Source of the DNA: Microbacterium sp. SORGH_AS_0888
Lineage (GTDB): Bacteria > Actinomycetota > Actinomycetes > Actinomycetales > Microbacteriaceae
DNA: 64,000 nt
Direction of reading: 5' to 3'
Assembly: GCF_030818905.1 (NCBI RefSeq)
Contig: NZ_JAUTAZ010000001.1
Coordinates: 496,001-560,000 of the forward strand
A model generated the notes under the pieces. It worked only from the letters and a program-made list of their open reading frames with translations, was not told the origin of the DNA and searched no databases. The first letter of the stretch is position 1, and every line of letters begins with the position of its first letter. A program made the translations under genes and the position numbers. Shown piece after piece: positions 54,363-64,000 of the stretch.

Positions 54363-54371
54363 GGCTCCGCC

Positions 54372-55589
54372 GTGGCTTTGCGCACCCTCGCATCACTGGG
54401 GTCGCTGGCCGGTAAGCGCGTCATCGTCCGTGTTGACTTCAACGTCCCCCTCAAGGACGGCGTCATCACGGACGATGGCCGTATCCGGGCGGCTCTTCCG
54501 ACCCTCAACGAGCTCATCAACCAGGGCGCCCGCGTCATCGCGTGCTCCCACCTCGGGCGGCCCGACGGCGCCCCCGACCCGAAGTACAGCCTGGAGCCCG
54601 TGGCCCAGCGCCTGTCCGAGCTGCTGGGCAAGCCGGTCGTGTTCGCACGCGACACGGTGGGCTCCTCGGCGCACGAGGCCGTGGCGGCGCTCGAGGACGG
54701 CGCCGTGACCGTCATCGAGAACCTCCGCTTCAACCCCGGCGAGACCGCCAAGGACGACGCGGAGCGCCGTGCCTTCGCGGAGCAGCTCGCGGAGCTCGGC
54801 GACGCGCTGGTGTCCGACGGGTTCGGCGTCGTCCACCGCAAGCAGGCCTCGGTGTACGACCTCGCGGAGCTGCTGCCGTCCGCGGCCGGCTACCTGATCG
54901 AGAAGGAGGTCGACGTGCTCGACCGCCTCACCGAGAACCCCGAGCGTCCGTACGCGGTCGTCCTCGGCGGGTCGAAGGTCAGCGACAAGCTGGGCGTCAT
55001 CGCGCATCTGCTTCCCCGCGCCGACAAGATCCTCGTCGGCGGAGGGATGCTGTTCACCTTCCTCGCCGCACAGGGCCACCCCGTGGGCAAGAGCCTTCTG
55101 GAGACCGACCAGATCGAGACGGTCAAGGGCTACATCGCCGACGCGGCCGAGCGCGGCGTCGAGCTGATCCTGCCGGTCGACGCCGTCATGGCGTCCGGCT
55201 TCGCCGCCGACGCCGAGCACGTGGTCGCCGCGGCAGACGCGCTCGAGGACACCCCCTTCGGCGCCGACGGGATGGGGCTCGACATCGGCCCCCGCACGGC
55301 CGAGATCTTCGCCGAGGCGATCCGCGGCGCCAAGACGGTCTTCTGGAACGGCCCGATGGGCGTGTTCGAGATGCCGGCGTTCGCGGCCGGGACGAAGGCC
55401 GTCGCACAGGCGCTGACCGAGGTCGACGGCCTGTCCGTCGTCGGCGGCGGCGACTCGGCGGCGGCGGTGCGTCAGCTCGGCTTCGCCGACGACCAGTTCG
55501 GGCACATCTCGACCGGCGGCGGAGCGAGCCTGGAGTTCCTGGAGGGCAAGAAGCTCCCCGGGCTGGAGATCCTGGGATGGGAGTCCTGA
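54372..55589 (+). CDS. pgk: Phosphoglycerate kinase
   Basis: The 405-residue kinase makes ATP from 1,3-bisphosphoglycerate. It has [12 protein letters not shown] at the start, [27 protein letters not shown], and GGGDSAAAV near the C-terminus. The stop overlaps the tpiA start as TGATG. GTG 54372 has only a weak site (TGAGG overlapping the gap stop), so coupling to gap translation is likely. Confidence 0.97.
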   Translation: MALRTLASLGSLAGKRVIVRVDFNVPLKDGVITDDGRIRAALPTLNELINQGARVIACSHLGRPDGAPDPKYSLEPVAQRLSELLGKPVVFARDTVGSSAHEAVAALEDGAVTVIENLRFNPGETAKDDAERRAFAEQLAELGDALVSDGFGVVHRKQASVYDLAELLPSAAGYLIEKEVDVLDRLTENPERPYAVVLGGSKVSDKLGVIAHLLPRADKILVGGGMLFTFLAAQGHPVGKSLLETDQIETVKGYIADAAERGVELILPVDAVMASGFAADAEHVVAAADALEDTPFGADGMGLDIGPRTAEIFAEAIRGAKTVFWNGPMGVFEMPAFAAGTKAVAQALTEVDGLSVVGGGDSAAAVRQLGFADDQFGHISTGGGASLEFLEGKKLPGLEILGWES

Positions 55590-56371
55590 TGGCGCGCACG
55601 CCGCTCATCGCCGGCAACTGGAAGATGAACCTCGACCACCTGCAGGCTGTCGCTCTCGTCCAGAAGCTGCACTGGACGCTGAAGGACGCCGGCCATGAGA
55701 CCGGCAGCGTCGAAGTGGCGGTCTTCCCGCCCTTCACCGACCTGCGCACCGTGCAGACCCTGATCGATGCGGACAGCATCCCGTTCGCCCTCGGGGCACA
55801 GGATGTGTCGGCGCACGACTCCGGCGCCTACACGGGCGAGATCTCGGGGGCGTTCCTCGCGAAGCTCGACTGCCGCTACGTCATCATCGGGCACTCCGAG
55901 CGCCGCGAGTACCACGGCGAGACGGATGAGGTCGTCGCAGCGAAGGTGAAGGCCGCGCTCCGCCACGGTCTCGCACCCGTCATCTGCGTGGGCGAGACGC
56001 TGGAGCAGCGCGAGGAGTCCGGCCCCACCGCGGTGTCGGTCGCCCAGCTCCGCGCGGCGGTCGCCGGCCTGTCGTCGGACGCGGACGTCGTGGTCGCCTA
56101 CGAGCCCGTGTGGGCGATCGGCACCGGCCAGGTCGCCTCGCCCGAACAGGCTCAAGAGGTCTGCGCCGCCCTGCGTGGCGTCGTCGCCGATGAGCTCGGC
56201 GCGGACGCGGCGGCGCGCACGCGCATGCTGTACGGCGGCTCGGTCAAGTCCGGCAACATCGCGAGCTTCATGCGTGAGCCGGACGTGGACGGCGCGCTGG
56301 TCGGGGGAGCGAGCCTCGTGGCCGACGAGTTCGCCGCCATCATCCGGTATCAGAAGCACGTCGGCGTCTGA
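55589..56371 (+). CDS. tpiA: Triosephosphate isomerase
   Basis: The 260-residue TIM-barrel enzyme interconverts the two triose phosphates. It has AGNWKMN (catalytic Lys), IGHSERRE (His), [11 protein letters not shown] (Glu) and [12 protein letters not shown] 55589 overlaps the pgk stop, with GGGAG upstream. A 7-bp GC hairpin (56376-56392) follows closely and may reduce read-through into secG. Confidence 0.97.
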   Translation: MARTPLIAGNWKMNLDHLQAVALVQKLHWTLKDAGHETGSVEVAVFPPFTDLRTVQTLIDADSIPFALGAQDVSAHDSGAYTGEISGAFLAKLDCRYVIIGHSERREYHGETDEVVAAKVKAALRHGLAPVICVGETLEQREESGPTAVSVAQLRAAVAGLSSDADVVVAYEPVWAIGTGQVASPEQAQEVCAALRGVVADELGADAAARTRMLYGGSVKSGNIASFMREPDVDGALVGGASLVADEFAAIIRYQKHVGV

Positions 56372-56375
56372 TACC

Positions 56376-56392
56376 GGGCGGCCGAGCCGCCC
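56376..56392 (+). terminator. Short hairpin between tpiA and secG
   Basis: GGGCGGC (56376-56382) pairs with GCCGCCC (56386-56392) around a three-base loop, five bases after the tpiA stop. No T-run follows. TATGAT (56398-56403) just downstream may be a -10 for secG. Confidence 0.4.
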
Positions 56393-56448
56393 TCCCGTAT
56401 GATGGGTTGTTGTCGTGCGATCCGCCGGATCGCTGTGAAAGGGTGACA

Positions 56449-56700
56449 GTGCAGATCCTCGAGTTCGTGCTCCAGGTGCTTCTCGGCATCACGAGCCTCC
56501 TGCTGACGTTGCTGATCCTGCTGCACAAGGGACGCGGTGGCGGCCTGTCCGACATGTTCGGTGGCGGCATGAGCTCGACGCTCGGCTCGTCGGGCCTGGC
56601 GGAGCGCAACCTCAACCGCTTCACCGTCGTGCTGGCGCTGGTGTGGTTCGTCTCGATCGTCGCGCTCGGCATGATCACCAAGTTCACCGGGCTGGTGTGA
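56449..56700 (+). CDS. secG: Preprotein translocase subunit SecG
   Basis: The 83-residue protein has two transmembrane helices (about 3-24 and 55-78) joined by a Gly/Ser-rich loop (LHKGRGGGLSDMFGGGM), the SecG signature. It assists SecYE. GTG 56449 follows AAAGGG at five bases; GTG 56443 overlaps that site. The position after tpiA is conserved in actinobacteria. rbpA begins two bases after the stop. Confidence 0.95.
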   Translation: MQILEFVLQVLLGITSLLLTLLILLHKGRGGGLSDMFGGGMSSTLGSSGLAERNLNRFTVVLALVWFVSIVALGMITKFTGLV

Positions 56701-56702
56701 CC

Positions 56703-57056
56703 GTGGCGACAGGAGGAAACGCGATCCGCGGCACCCGCGTCGGTGCCGGCCCGATGGGCGAGCAGGACCACGGCTACCACGCGGACCGCGTCGCGGTGTC
56801 CTATTGGGACGCCCTGGGCAACGAGACCGTCCGGTACTTCGCCGCGGGCATCCCCGACGAGGAGATCCCGGAGACGATCGACTCGCCGCACTCCGGCCTC
56901 CCGGCCGGCCGCGACAAGGAGAACCCGCCGGCGATCGCGAAGAACGAGCCGTACAAGACGCACCTTGCGTACGTGAAGGAGCGTCGGACCGACGAGGAAG
57001 CCGAGCAACTGCTCGACGAGGCGCTGCAGAAGCTGCGCGACCGACGCGGTCAGTAG
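56703..57056 (+). CDS. rbpA: RNA polymerase-binding protein RbpA, cysteine-free form
   Basis: The 117-residue protein matches Microbacteriaceae RbpA: a basic start (AIRGTRVGAGPMGE), a core VSYWDALGNETVRYFAAGIPDEEIPETIDSPHSG, and a sigma-binding tail (YKTHLAYVKERRTDEEAEQLLDEAL). RbpA binds RNA polymerase and the housekeeping sigma factor and stabilises open complexes. Unlike Streptomyces and Mycobacterium proteins it has no cysteine, so the central zinc site is absent. GTG 56703 lies two bases after secG. Confidence 0.85.
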   Translation: MATGGNAIRGTRVGAGPMGEQDHGYHADRVAVSYWDALGNETVRYFAAGIPDEEIPETIDSPHSGLPAGRDKENPPAIAKNEPYKTHLAYVKERRTDEEAEQLLDEALQKLRDRRGQ

Positions 57057-57068
57057 CCCGAGCGAGGG

Positions 57069-57120
57069 CGCAACGAGAGAAGGGGACCGATCGATCGATC
57101 GGTCCCCTTCTCTCGTTGCG
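57069..57120. terminator. 52-base perfect palindrome: bidirectional terminator
   Basis: Bases 57069-57094 are exactly the reverse complement of 57095-57120. The palindrome fills the gap between the convergent rbpA and pgl stops. The stem carries AAGGGGA on one side and TCCCCTT on the other and works on both strands. Confidence 0.9.
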
Positions 57121-57123
57121 GTA

Positions 57124-57903
57124 TCAGTACTCCGCGTCGATGAGCTCCGGCGGCACCTTCGCCGCAGCCGCCTCGTCGACGAAGAACACCGTGCGGCTGC
57201 GACCCTTCGCGCCCGCGGCGGGGACGCTCTGATAGCTCGCCCCGGCGAGGGCGAGACCGAGCGCGGAAGCCTTGTCCGCGCCCGACAGCACGAGCCACAC
57301 GCGCTGCGAGGAGTTGATGACGGGACGCGTCAGGGTCAGGCGCTCCGGCGGCGGCTTGGGGGAGTCCCGCACCGGAAGCACCGAGGCATCCGTCACCCTG
57401 ATCTCGGGGCGGTCGGGGAACAGCGAGGCGATGTGGGCGTCGGGACCGACCCCGAGGAAGCAGATGTCGAACGAGGGCCAGCCGCCGACCTCGTCGTCGG
57501 CGAAGCGGGCGAGCTCCGCCGTGTAGGCACGTGCCGCGTCCTCCAGCGTCAGCCCGTCGTCGCTGCCCGCCATCGTGTGCACGTTCTCGGCCGGGATCCC
57601 GACCCCGGTGAGCGCCGTGAACGCCTGCCCGTCGTTGCGATCGGCGTCACCGCGGGGCACGAACCGCTCATCGCTCCACCACAGGTGGACCAGCGACCAG
57701 TCGACCTCAGAGCTGCGGCTATGAGCAGCGGCGGCCTCGAGCACCCGGCCGCCCATGGAGCCGCCCGTGAGCGAGATGTGCGCGAGCGCTCCCGTCCCCG
57801 TGATCTTGACGAGGCGGCTCAGGAAGCGCGCCGCGACCGCGTCCGCCAGCTGCTCCGCGTCCGGAAGGATGACGACTCGCTTCTCTGCGGTCACTCCGGC
57901 CAT
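57124..57903 (-). CDS. pgl: 6-phosphogluconolactonase
   Basis: The 259-residue enzyme hydrolyses 6-phosphogluconolactone in the oxidative pentose-phosphate pathway. It has SLTGGSMGGRVLEA, the WWSDERFVP signature and FLGVGPDAHIASLFP. It is the last gene of the tkt-tal-pgi-zwf-opcA-pgl operon, three bases after opcA. A perfect 52-base palindrome follows its stop. Confidence 0.95.
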   Translation of the reverse strand: MAGVTAEKRVVILPDAEQLADAVAARFLSRLVKITGTGALAHISLTGGSMGGRVLEAAAAHSRSSEVDWSLVHLWWSDERFVPRGDADRNDGQAFTALTGVGIPAENVHTMAGSDDGLTLEDAARAYTAELARFADDEVGGWPSFDICFLGVGPDAHIASLFPDRPEIRVTDASVLPVRDSPKPPPERLTLTRPVINSSQRVWLVLSGADKASALGLALAGASYQSVPAAGAKGRSRTVFFVDEAAAAKVPPELIDAEY

Positions 57904-57906
57904 TGC

Positions 57907-58848
57907 TCATGCCTCTCGGTCGTCACTGTCGAGGAGCGCGCACCCCTCGGTGATGACCCGACCATACAGCAGGTCAGGATCCAGCCGTCGGAGTTCCTCT
58001 GCGAGGCATTCACGCAGCGACCGACGCGGGAACGCGAGGTCGTGACTCGGCTGTCCCGGCTGGGTGAGCACGGCGATTCCCGGCTCCGGGCGCGCGAGCA
58101 GGATGTCGCCGCTCTCGCGGGTGAGCCGCACCGACTTGATGCCGCTCTTCCACTCTGCGGCGTCCAGATAGCGCCAGTCGACGGGGACCTGCAGCTGCAG
58201 CCGGAGCCAGGCCGCCAGCAAGGGCGTGGAGGGCGAGTCGGCACCGCCGAGGACCTCGACCGCGGTCACGGGCTCGTAGGGCGGCTGGTCCAGGACCGCC
58301 GCGAGCTGCTCGCGCCAACGGGTCAGCCGCGTCCAGGCGAGGTCGGTGTCTCCCGGCGCGTACATCTCACCCAGCCGATCGAGCCAGGCGTGCGGGTCCG
58401 GCTGCTGCGCGGCATCCGTGATCCGGCGCTGCGCGATACGGCCGATCGCGGAGCGGGACGGGGCGGGAGGCGTGTCGGCCGGCCACCACGCGACGACCGG
58501 CGCGTCGGGCAGGAGAAGCCCCGTGACGAGGCTCTCGGAGTTGGAGCCGGCGGGGCCGTAGGCGTGCAGCAGGACGACCTCGCTCGCACCGGCGTCGCCG
58601 CCGACGCGGATCTGCGCATCCAGCCGCGGATCGCCGTCGGGATCCTTCTCCATCAGCACGATGACCCGCATGGGGTGCTCGCGCGATGCGTCGTTGGCCG
58701 CCTCGATGGCCTCCTCGTCCACGCCGTGGTGGCTGACGATGATGAGCGTCAGCACGCGGCCGAGCGCGACGGCGCCGCCCTCCTCGCGAACGCTCACGAG
58801 CGCCTTCGAGATCTTGCTGACGTTGGTGTCGGGCAGGTCGATGATCAC
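57907..58848 (-). CDS. opcA: Glucose-6-phosphate dehydrogenase assembly protein OpcA
   Basis: The 313-residue protein matches OpcA, needed for full activity of glucose-6-phosphate dehydrogenase in actinobacteria and cyanobacteria. It has the MIIDLPDTNVSKISKAL start, SLVTGLLLPDAPVVAWWP and YLDAAEWKSGIKSVRL. GTG 58848 has GGAGG five bases upstream and overlaps the zwf stop as GTGA. Confidence 0.94.
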   Translation of the reverse strand: MIIDLPDTNVSKISKALVSVREEGGAVALGRVLTLIIVSHHGVDEEAIEAANDASREHPMRVIVLMEKDPDGDPRLDAQIRVGGDAGASEVVLLHAYGPAGSNSESLVTGLLLPDAPVVAWWPADTPPAPSRSAIGRIAQRRITDAAQQPDPHAWLDRLGEMYAPGDTDLAWTRLTRWREQLAAVLDQPPYEPVTAVEVLGGADSPSTPLLAAWLRLQLQVPVDWRYLDAAEWKSGIKSVRLTRESGDILLARPEPGIAVLTQPGQPSHDLAFPRRSLRECLAEELRRLDPDLLYGRVITEGCALLDSDDREA

Positions 58849-60395
58849 GGGCGCCTCCAGGTGCGGCCGTCACGCGCGAGGAGCGCGTCCGCGGATTCGG
58901 GCCCCCAGGAACCGGGGGAGTACTGCTCGAGCGGGCCGCCCTGCGCGGCCCAGTACCGCTCGATCGGGTCGAGGATCTTCCAGCTGAGCTCGACCTCCTC
59001 GTGACGGGGGAACAGCGGCGGGTCGCCCAGCAGGACATCGAGGATGAGCCGCTCGTACGCCTCGGGGCTCGCCTCGGTGAACGCGTGTCCGTAGCCGAAG
59101 TCCATCGTGACGTCTCGGACCTGCGTGTCCGCGCCGGGCACCTTCGATCCGAAGCGGATCGTCACTCCTTCGTCGGGCTGCACCCGGATGACGAGCGCGT
59201 TCTGGCCGAGCCCGGAGGTCTGGTTGCGTCCGAACAGGTGCTCGGGCGCACGCTTGAAGACGACGGCGATCTCGGTCACACGCCGGCCGAGCCGCTTGCC
59301 GGTGCGCAGGTAGAACGGCACTCCCGACCAGCGGCGCGTGTTGATCTCGAGCTTGATCGCCGCGTAGGTCTCGGTCGTGGACTGCGGGTCCATGCCGTCC
59401 TCGTCGAGGAACCCCGTGACCTTCTCGCCGCCCTGCCAGCCACCCGCGTACTGTCCGCGGGCTGCGGCGAGTGAGAGGTCGTCCGGGAGCGTGACGGCCG
59501 CGAGCACCTTCTCCTTCTCGGCGCGCAGCTGCGTCGCGTCGAAACGGATCGGCTCCTCCATCGCCGTGAGGGCGAGCAGCTGCAGCAGGTGGTTCTGGAT
59601 GACGTCGCGCGCTGCGCCGATGCCGTCGTAGTAGCCGGCTCGGCCACCCACCCCGATGTCCTCCGCCATCGTGATCTGCACGTGGTCGACGTAGTTGCGG
59701 TTCCAGATCGGCTCGTACAGCTCGTTGGCGAAGCGCAGCGCCAGGATGTTCTGAACCGTCTCCTTGCCGAGGTAGTGGTCGATACGGAAGATCGAGTCGG
59801 TCGGGAACGCGGAACGGAGCGCGTCGTTCAGGGCGCGCGCCGACTCGAGGTCGTGCCCGAACGGCTTCTCGATGACGACCCGGCGCCACCGGTCGGGCGC
59901 GTCGGCGGTGTCGTCGACGAGTCCCGATTCCTTGAGCTGGCGGGCGACGACGGCGAAGTTCTTCGGCGGGATCGACAGGTAGTAGGCGTGGTTGCCCATC
60001 GTGCCGCGCTCGGTGTCGAGCTTGCCGACGGTCTCACGCAGACGCCGGAACGCCTCGGGGTCGTCGAACTCGCCCTGGACGAAGCGGATGCCCTGGAGGA
60101 GCTGCTGCCAGGTCTCATCGCGGAACTCGGTGCGGGCGTGCTGTCGTACGGCGTCGTGCACGACTTCGGCGAAGTCCTCGTCCTCCCAGTCGCGGCGCGC
60201 GAAGCCGACCAGGCCGAAGCCCGGCGGGAGCAGGCCGCGGTTGGCGAGGTCGTACACGGCGGGCATGAGCTTCTTGCGCGACAGATCTCCGGTGACACCG
60301 AAGATCACGAGAGCGCTGGGTCCGGCGATGCGGCTGAGGCGCCGATCGTCGGGGTCGCGCAACGGATTGTGCGCGCGCGAGATCTCGACGGGCAT
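58845..60395 (-). CDS. zwf: Glucose-6-phosphate 1-dehydrogenase
   Basis: The 516-residue enzyme makes 6-phosphogluconolactone and NADPH. It has the nucleotide motif VIFGVTGDLSRKKLMPA, the catalytic RIDHYLGKE, EKPFGHDL and the C-terminal WKILDPIE. ATG 60395 is chosen for the GGAG upstream; the long open frame beyond it lies inside pgi. It overlaps opcA by four bases and follows pgi by 11. Confidence 0.97.
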   Translation of the reverse strand: MPVEISRAHNPLRDPDDRRLSRIAGPSALVIFGVTGDLSRKKLMPAVYDLANRGLLPPGFGLVGFARRDWEDEDFAEVVHDAVRQHARTEFRDETWQQLLQGIRFVQGEFDDPEAFRRLRETVGKLDTERGTMGNHAYYLSIPPKNFAVVARQLKESGLVDDTADAPDRWRRVVIEKPFGHDLESARALNDALRSAFPTDSIFRIDHYLGKETVQNILALRFANELYEPIWNRNYVDHVQITMAEDIGVGGRAGYYDGIGAARDVIQNHLLQLLALTAMEEPIRFDATQLRAEKEKVLAAVTLPDDLSLAAARGQYAGGWQGGEKVTGFLDEDGMDPQSTTETYAAIKLEINTRRWSGVPFYLRTGKRLGRRVTEIAVVFKRAPEHLFGRNQTSGLGQNALVIRVQPDEGVTIRFGSKVPGADTQVRDVTMDFGYGHAFTEASPEAYERLILDVLLGDPPLFPRHEEVELSWKILDPIERYWAAQGGPLEQYSPGSWGPESADALLARDGRTWRRP

Positions 60396-60406
60396 GAGAG
60401 GAACTC

Positions 60407-62029
60407 CTACTGGGCTGCTTCGAAAAGGGTCAGCACATCGACGGTCGGGTCGGTGAGCGTGAGCGTCACGACGGGGCGGCCGTGCTCGTTGGCGAGCACC
60501 GCCGCGTCGCCGGCGGCCTGGGCGGCGATGAGCTCGCCGAAGGTGAAGGGTCGACCGGGGATCTCGACATCCACGTCGGTGGACTCGAGGATCTGCAGGA
60601 ACACCCCCGTCGCCGGGCCGCCCTTGTGGAACTGGCCGGTCGAGTGGAGGAACCGTGGGCCCCACCCGAACGTCGTCGGACGTCCGGCATCCGCCGCGAC
60701 CAGCTCGCGGAGTCCCGCGAGCTGCGGCGACCGCCACCGGTCGACGTAGGCCTGGATCGCGACATAGCCGTCGACCGGGATCAGCTTCCAGAGGGCGTCG
60801 AGGACGCCGGCCAGGGTTCCGGAGGCCGCCAGCTCCGGGTCCGAGACTCGTACCTGGACGCCGTCCGCCGTGAACGCCGGAGCCGACGGCTCCGGGCGCG
60901 ACTCCAGAAGCGCACGGGTCGCGGCCTTCGCGGACTCGACGTCGGGCTGATCGAAGGGGTCGATCCCGAGCAGGCGACCGGCGATCGCCGTCGCATACTC
61001 CCACACGACGAACTGCGCGCCGAGAGAACCCGAGACGAGCACCTCGCCGTGGTGGTGCTCGAAGAGGTGCTCGTGATGCACGTCGTCCACGAGCCGCACG
61101 ATGCGCAGATCATCGGGCGTCCGATCGACCTCGGGAGAGACCGGCAACAGCACCACGGGCAGGATGCCGGTGCCCTCCTTGCCGGTGGACTCGGCGATCA
61201 GCTGCTCGATCCAGTCCGGAAGCCCACGGAGGTACGTCTCGTCGCTCACGAGACCGAGCTTGTCCGCGCGCGGCGTGCCCCCGGCGATGGCCGCCGCGAG
61301 GACGAGCGCCGGGTTGCGGGGGTCGTCGATCGCGACCTCGAGCAGTGTCGCCTCCGCCTCGTCGAGCAGCTCGGCGACGTCCACCCCGGCAAGCCCCGCC
61401 GGGACGAGTCCGAACGCCGTGAGAGCCGAGTAGCGACCGCCCACGGTGGGATCCGCGGCGAACACCGTGTAGCCCGCCTCCGTCGCCGACAGCTCGAGCG
61501 GCGAGCCGGGGTCGGTCACCACGACGATGCGCTCGGCGGGGTCGATGCCCAGATCGCGGTACGCCGCTTCGAACGCGCGCCGCGCCGAGTCGGTCTCGAC
61601 GGTGGAGCCGCTCTTGGAGGAGACGACGAGCGCGGTCTGCGCGAGGCCGCCGGACTCCACGTCGCCGTCGATCGCCGCCAGCACCTGCCCGGGCGCCGTC
61701 GAGTCGAGGATCACGAGAGGCACCCCGCTCGTCTGCGCGATGACCTCCGGCGCCAGCGACGAACCGCCCATCCCGGCCAGCACGATCCGCGTCACGCCAC
61801 GTGCGCGGAGCTCGTCGCGCACGGCGGCGATCCGGGGGAGGAGCGGCCGCGAGACCGAGACCGCATTCACCCAGCCGAGCCGCTGGGATGCCTCCGCCTC
61901 GGCGGCGGCACCCCACAGCGACGCGTCCTGCGCCGTGATGCCCGACGCGACGAGCGCCTCGACGAGGCCGGGCAACGTCTGCGCCACGACCTCCTCGACG
62001 GCTCCGCTGACGCGGACGTCGAAGCTCAT
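60407..62029 (-). CDS. pgi: Glucose-6-phosphate isomerase
   Basis: The 540-residue enzyme interconverts glucose- and fructose-6-phosphate. Sugar-isomerase features are visible: [26 protein letters not shown] (phosphate loop), [12 protein letters not shown] and the late [13 protein letters not shown]. It is of the shorter, divergent type found next to tal and zwf in actinobacteria. The ATG overlaps the tal stop as ATGA. Confidence 0.93.
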   Translation of the reverse strand: MSFDVRVSGAVEEVVAQTLPGLVEALVASGITAQDASLWGAAAEAEASQRLGWVNAVSVSRPLLPRIAAVRDELRARGVTRIVLAGMGGSSLAPEVIAQTSGVPLVILDSTAPGQVLAAIDGDVESGGLAQTALVVSSKSGSTVETDSARRAFEAAYRDLGIDPAERIVVVTDPGSPLELSATEAGYTVFAADPTVGGRYSALTAFGLVPAGLAGVDVAELLDEAEATLLEVAIDDPRNPALVLAAAIAGGTPRADKLGLVSDETYLRGLPDWIEQLIAESTGKEGTGILPVVLLPVSPEVDRTPDDLRIVRLVDDVHHEHLFEHHHGEVLVSGSLGAQFVVWEYATAIAGRLLGIDPFDQPDVESAKAATRALLESRPEPSAPAFTADGVQVRVSDPELAASGTLAGVLDALWKLIPVDGYVAIQAYVDRWRSPQLAGLRELVAADAGRPTTFGWGPRFLHSTGQFHKGGPATGVFLQILESTDVDVEIPGRPFTFGELIAAQAAGDAAVLANEHGRPVVTLTLTDPTVDVLTLFEAAQ

Positions 62030-63132
62030 CGGGCCTCGTTCAGCGCGGCCTTGACGGTGTCCTGCAGCTCATGCCAGGACACGATGAACTTCTCGACGCC
62101 CTCGTCCTCGAGCACCTGCGTGACATCGTCGAAGTCGACCCCGACCGCGGCGAGGCCGTCGAACACGGCGTGTGCGTCGTCGTAGTTGCCGGTGATCGTG
62201 TCGCCCTCGATGACACCGTGGTCGAACGTCGCCTCGAGCGTCTTCTCCGGCATCGTGTTGACGGTGCCCGCAGCGACGAGCTCGGTGACGTACAGCGTGT
62301 CGGGGAGAGCCGGGTCCTTGACGCCGGTGGAGGCCCACAGCGGACGCTGGACCGTGGCGCCGCCCTCGACGAGCGCGCGAGCGCGGTCGGAGGAGAACTC
62401 GCGCTCGAACAGCTCGTAGGCGAGGCGCGCGTTCGCGATCCCCGCCTTCGAGAGAAGGGCGGTGGCCGCATCCGTGCCGATCGCCTTCAGCCGCTTGTCG
62501 ACCTCCGTGTCCACGCGGGACACGAAGAACGAGGCGACCGAGTGGATCTGGGAGATGTCGTGGCCCGCGTCGCGCGCCTTCTCGACGCCCGCCAGGTACG
62601 CATCGATGACGGCCGCATAGCGCTCGAGCGAGAAGATGAGCGTGACGTTGACGCTGATGCCGGCGCCGATCACCTCGGTGATGGCCGGCAGGCCCGCGCG
62701 CGTCGCCGGGATCTTGATGAGCGCGTTCGGACGGTCGACCTTGGCCCACAGCTTCTTGGCCTCGGCGACGGTCGCCGCCGTGTCGTGCGCGAGGTCGGGG
62801 GAGACCTCGATCGACACGCGACCGTCGACGCCGCCGGTCGCGTCGTAGACCGGGCGGAAGATCTCGGACGCCGCCTGCACGTCGTCCGTCGTGATCTCGA
62901 AGATCGCGCGGTCCACGTCGGCGCCGTCCGCGGCGAGGGAGGCGACCTGCTCGGCGTAGGCCTCGCCCTTCGAGAGCGCTCCGGCGAAGATCGTCGGGTT
63001 GGTCGTCACACCGCTGACCGAACGCTCCGCGATCAGGCTCTGCAGGTTGCCCGTCGTGATGCGCTCGCGCGACAGGTCGTCCAGCCAGATGCTGACGCCG
63101 GCTGCGGCCAGCTGCTCGGTGGGGGTGCTCAT
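62026..63132 (-). CDS. tal: Transaldolase
   Basis: The 368-residue TIM-barrel enzyme transfers a dihydroxyacetone unit in the non-oxidative pentose-phosphate branch. It has [25 protein letters not shown], the Schiff-base lysine in NALIKIPAT, and the [16 protein letters not shown] signature. ATG 63132 has GAGGAG six bases upstream and overlaps the tkt stop by four bases. Confidence 0.96.
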   Translation of the reverse strand: MSTPTEQLAAAGVSIWLDDLSRERITTGNLQSLIAERSVSGVTTNPTIFAGALSKGEAYAEQVASLAADGADVDRAIFEITTDDVQAASEIFRPVYDATGGVDGRVSIEVSPDLAHDTAATVAEAKKLWAKVDRPNALIKIPATRAGLPAITEVIGAGISVNVTLIFSLERYAAVIDAYLAGVEKARDAGHDISQIHSVASFFVSRVDTEVDKRLKAIGTDAATALLSKAGIANARLAYELFEREFSSDRARALVEGGATVQRPLWASTGVKDPALPDTLYVTELVAAGTVNTMPEKTLEATFDHGVIEGDTITGNYDDAHAVFDGLAAVGVDFDDVTQVLEDEGVEKFIVSWHELQDTVKAALNEAR

Positions 63133-64000
63133 GCGTTCTCCTCGATGGTCTCGCGGGCCGCCTGGACGACGGCGTCGGTCGTGATGCCGAACTTCTGGAA
63201 CAGCGTCTTGTAGTCGGCGGACGCGCCGAAGTGGTCGATGCCGACGGTGCGGCCGGTGCTGCCGACGATGCTGCGCCACAGCGGGGTCGATCCGGCCTCG
63301 ACGGACACACGGGCCGTCACCGCGGCGGGCAGGACGCTCTCGCGGTACGCCTCGTCCTGCTCGGCGAACCACTCGAGCGACGGAGCCGACACGACACGGG
63401 CGCGGATGCCGTCGCCGGCGAGCGTCTCGCGCGCCTCGACCGCCAGCTGCACCTCGGATCCGGTGGCGATGAGGATCACGTCCGGCTCGCCGCCCTCGGC
63501 GTCGAGCAGCACATACGCGCCCTTGGCGACACCGTCCGTCGTCGCGAAGCCGTTCTCGCCGCGCGGGAACACCGGGATGTTCTGGCGCGTGAGCGCGATG
63601 CCCACGGGGCCGCCGCTCGAGCGGCGCACGATCTCGAGCCATGCCGCAGCCGTCTCGTTGGCGTCCGCGGGCCGGATCACGGTGAAGTTCGGGATGAGGC
63701 GGAGCGTGGAGAGCTGCTCGATCGGCTGGTGCGTCGGGCCGTCCTCGCCGAGCGCGACGGAGTCATGGGTCCAGACGAAGATCGACGGGATGTCCATGAG
63801 GGCCGCCAGGCGCACCGGCGGACGCATGTAGTCGCTGAAGATCAGGAAGGTGCCGCCGAAGGGGCGGGTCGGACCGTGCAGCTTGATGCCGTTGACGATG
63901 GCGCCCATCGCGTGCTCGCGGATGCCGAAGTGCAGCACCCGGCCGTAGGGGTCGCCCGACCACTCGTGGGTCGACCACTCGGCGGGGATGAAGCTCTTCG
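63129..64000 (-). CDS. tkt: Transketolase, C-terminal part (5' end beyond window)
   Basis: The frame is open to the window edge, giving the last 290 residues. They cover the end of the pyrimidine-binding domain ([47 protein letters not shown]) and the C-terminal domain ([34 protein letters not shown]). The thiamine-diphosphate loop would be upstream. It is the first visible gene of the pentose-phosphate operon; its start and promoter are not in view. Confidence 0.96.
   Translation of the reverse strand, partial: KSFIPAEWSTHEWSGDPYGRVLHFGIREHAMGAIVNGIKLHGPTRPFGGTFLIFSDYMRPPVRLAALMDIPSIFVWTHDSVALGEDGPTHQPIEQLSTLRLIPNFTVIRPADANETAAAWLEIVRRSSGGPVGIALTRQNIPVFPRGENGFATTDGVAKGAYVLLDAEGGEPDVILIATGSEVQLAVEARETLAGDGIRARVVSAPSLEWFAEQDEAYRESVLPAAVTARVSVEAGSTPLWRSIVGSTGRTVGIDHFGASADYKTLFQKFGITTDAVVQAARETIEENA

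Overview
The window is high-GC actinobacterial chromosome. The gene order uvrC-rapZ-whiA, gap-pgk-tpiA-secG and tkt-tal-pgi-zwf-opcA-pgl, a WhiA, an RbpA without cysteines, a DUF3515 lipoprotein between ddl and thiL, and many leaderless start codons point to Microbacteriaceae, most likely Microbacterium. Genus assignment is inference. Coding density is very high, with no gene-free stretch over 300 bases. No transposase, phage gene or CRISPR array was seen.

Layout. 0-5 kb: end of a putative oxygenase, then a fructose PTS operon (DeoR-family regulator, fruK, fruA, ptsH). 5-12 kb: MBL hydrolase, tRNA-Glu, an MBL/1-Cys peroxiredoxin pair divergent from an HxlR regulator, two small membrane proteins, a glycosyltransferase, and an ECF sigma factor coupled to a DUF4349 protein. 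12-16 kb: TerC with a probable manganese riboswitch, then an OAH-sulfhydrylase/flavin monooxygenase pair. 16-24.6 kb: leuCD behind a leader peptide, then murA, plsC, gpsA, ddl, DUF3515, thiL, rsmD. 24.7-33 kb: the accessory part, with a GntR-controlled ABC transporter, a frameshifted amylosucrase, a frameshifted ASCH gene, two acetyltransferases (one low-GC and bracketed by copies of the end of a luciferase-like gene), a proline-rich protein and msrA. 33-36 kb: rpsA and a DHA2-type exporter. 36.3-42.2 kb: two tandem copies of a two-gene module, each a membrane histidine kinase followed by a membrane protein with a degenerate GGDEF-like tail. 42-52.5 kb: coaE, uvrB, a zinc-ribbon protein divergent from an OhrR-like MarR regulator, uvrA, uvrC, rapZ, whiA. 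52.6-64 kb: sodA, the gap-pgk-tpiA-secG-rbpA run, and opposite it the pentose-phosphate operon tkt-tal-pgi-zwf-opcA-pgl.

How the genes work together. The window holds most of central sugar metabolism: fructose uptake and phosphorylation to fructose-1,6-bisphosphate, lower glycolysis and the oxidative and non-oxidative pentose-phosphate branches. It also holds nucleotide excision repair, and peptidoglycan, phospholipid and leucine synthesis steps. Operons are tight, with stop and start codons commonly overlapping as ATGA or GTGA. At least eleven reading frames have a TANNNT hexamer exactly six bases before the start codon and so are probably translated from leaderless mRNAs.

The most unusual items are the duplicated kinase/degenerate-GGDEF modules without a response regulator, the acetyltransferase cassette beside a relic of the luciferase-like gene's 3' end, a candidate attenuator leader ahead of leuCD, and two single-base frameshifts 1.1 kb apart.
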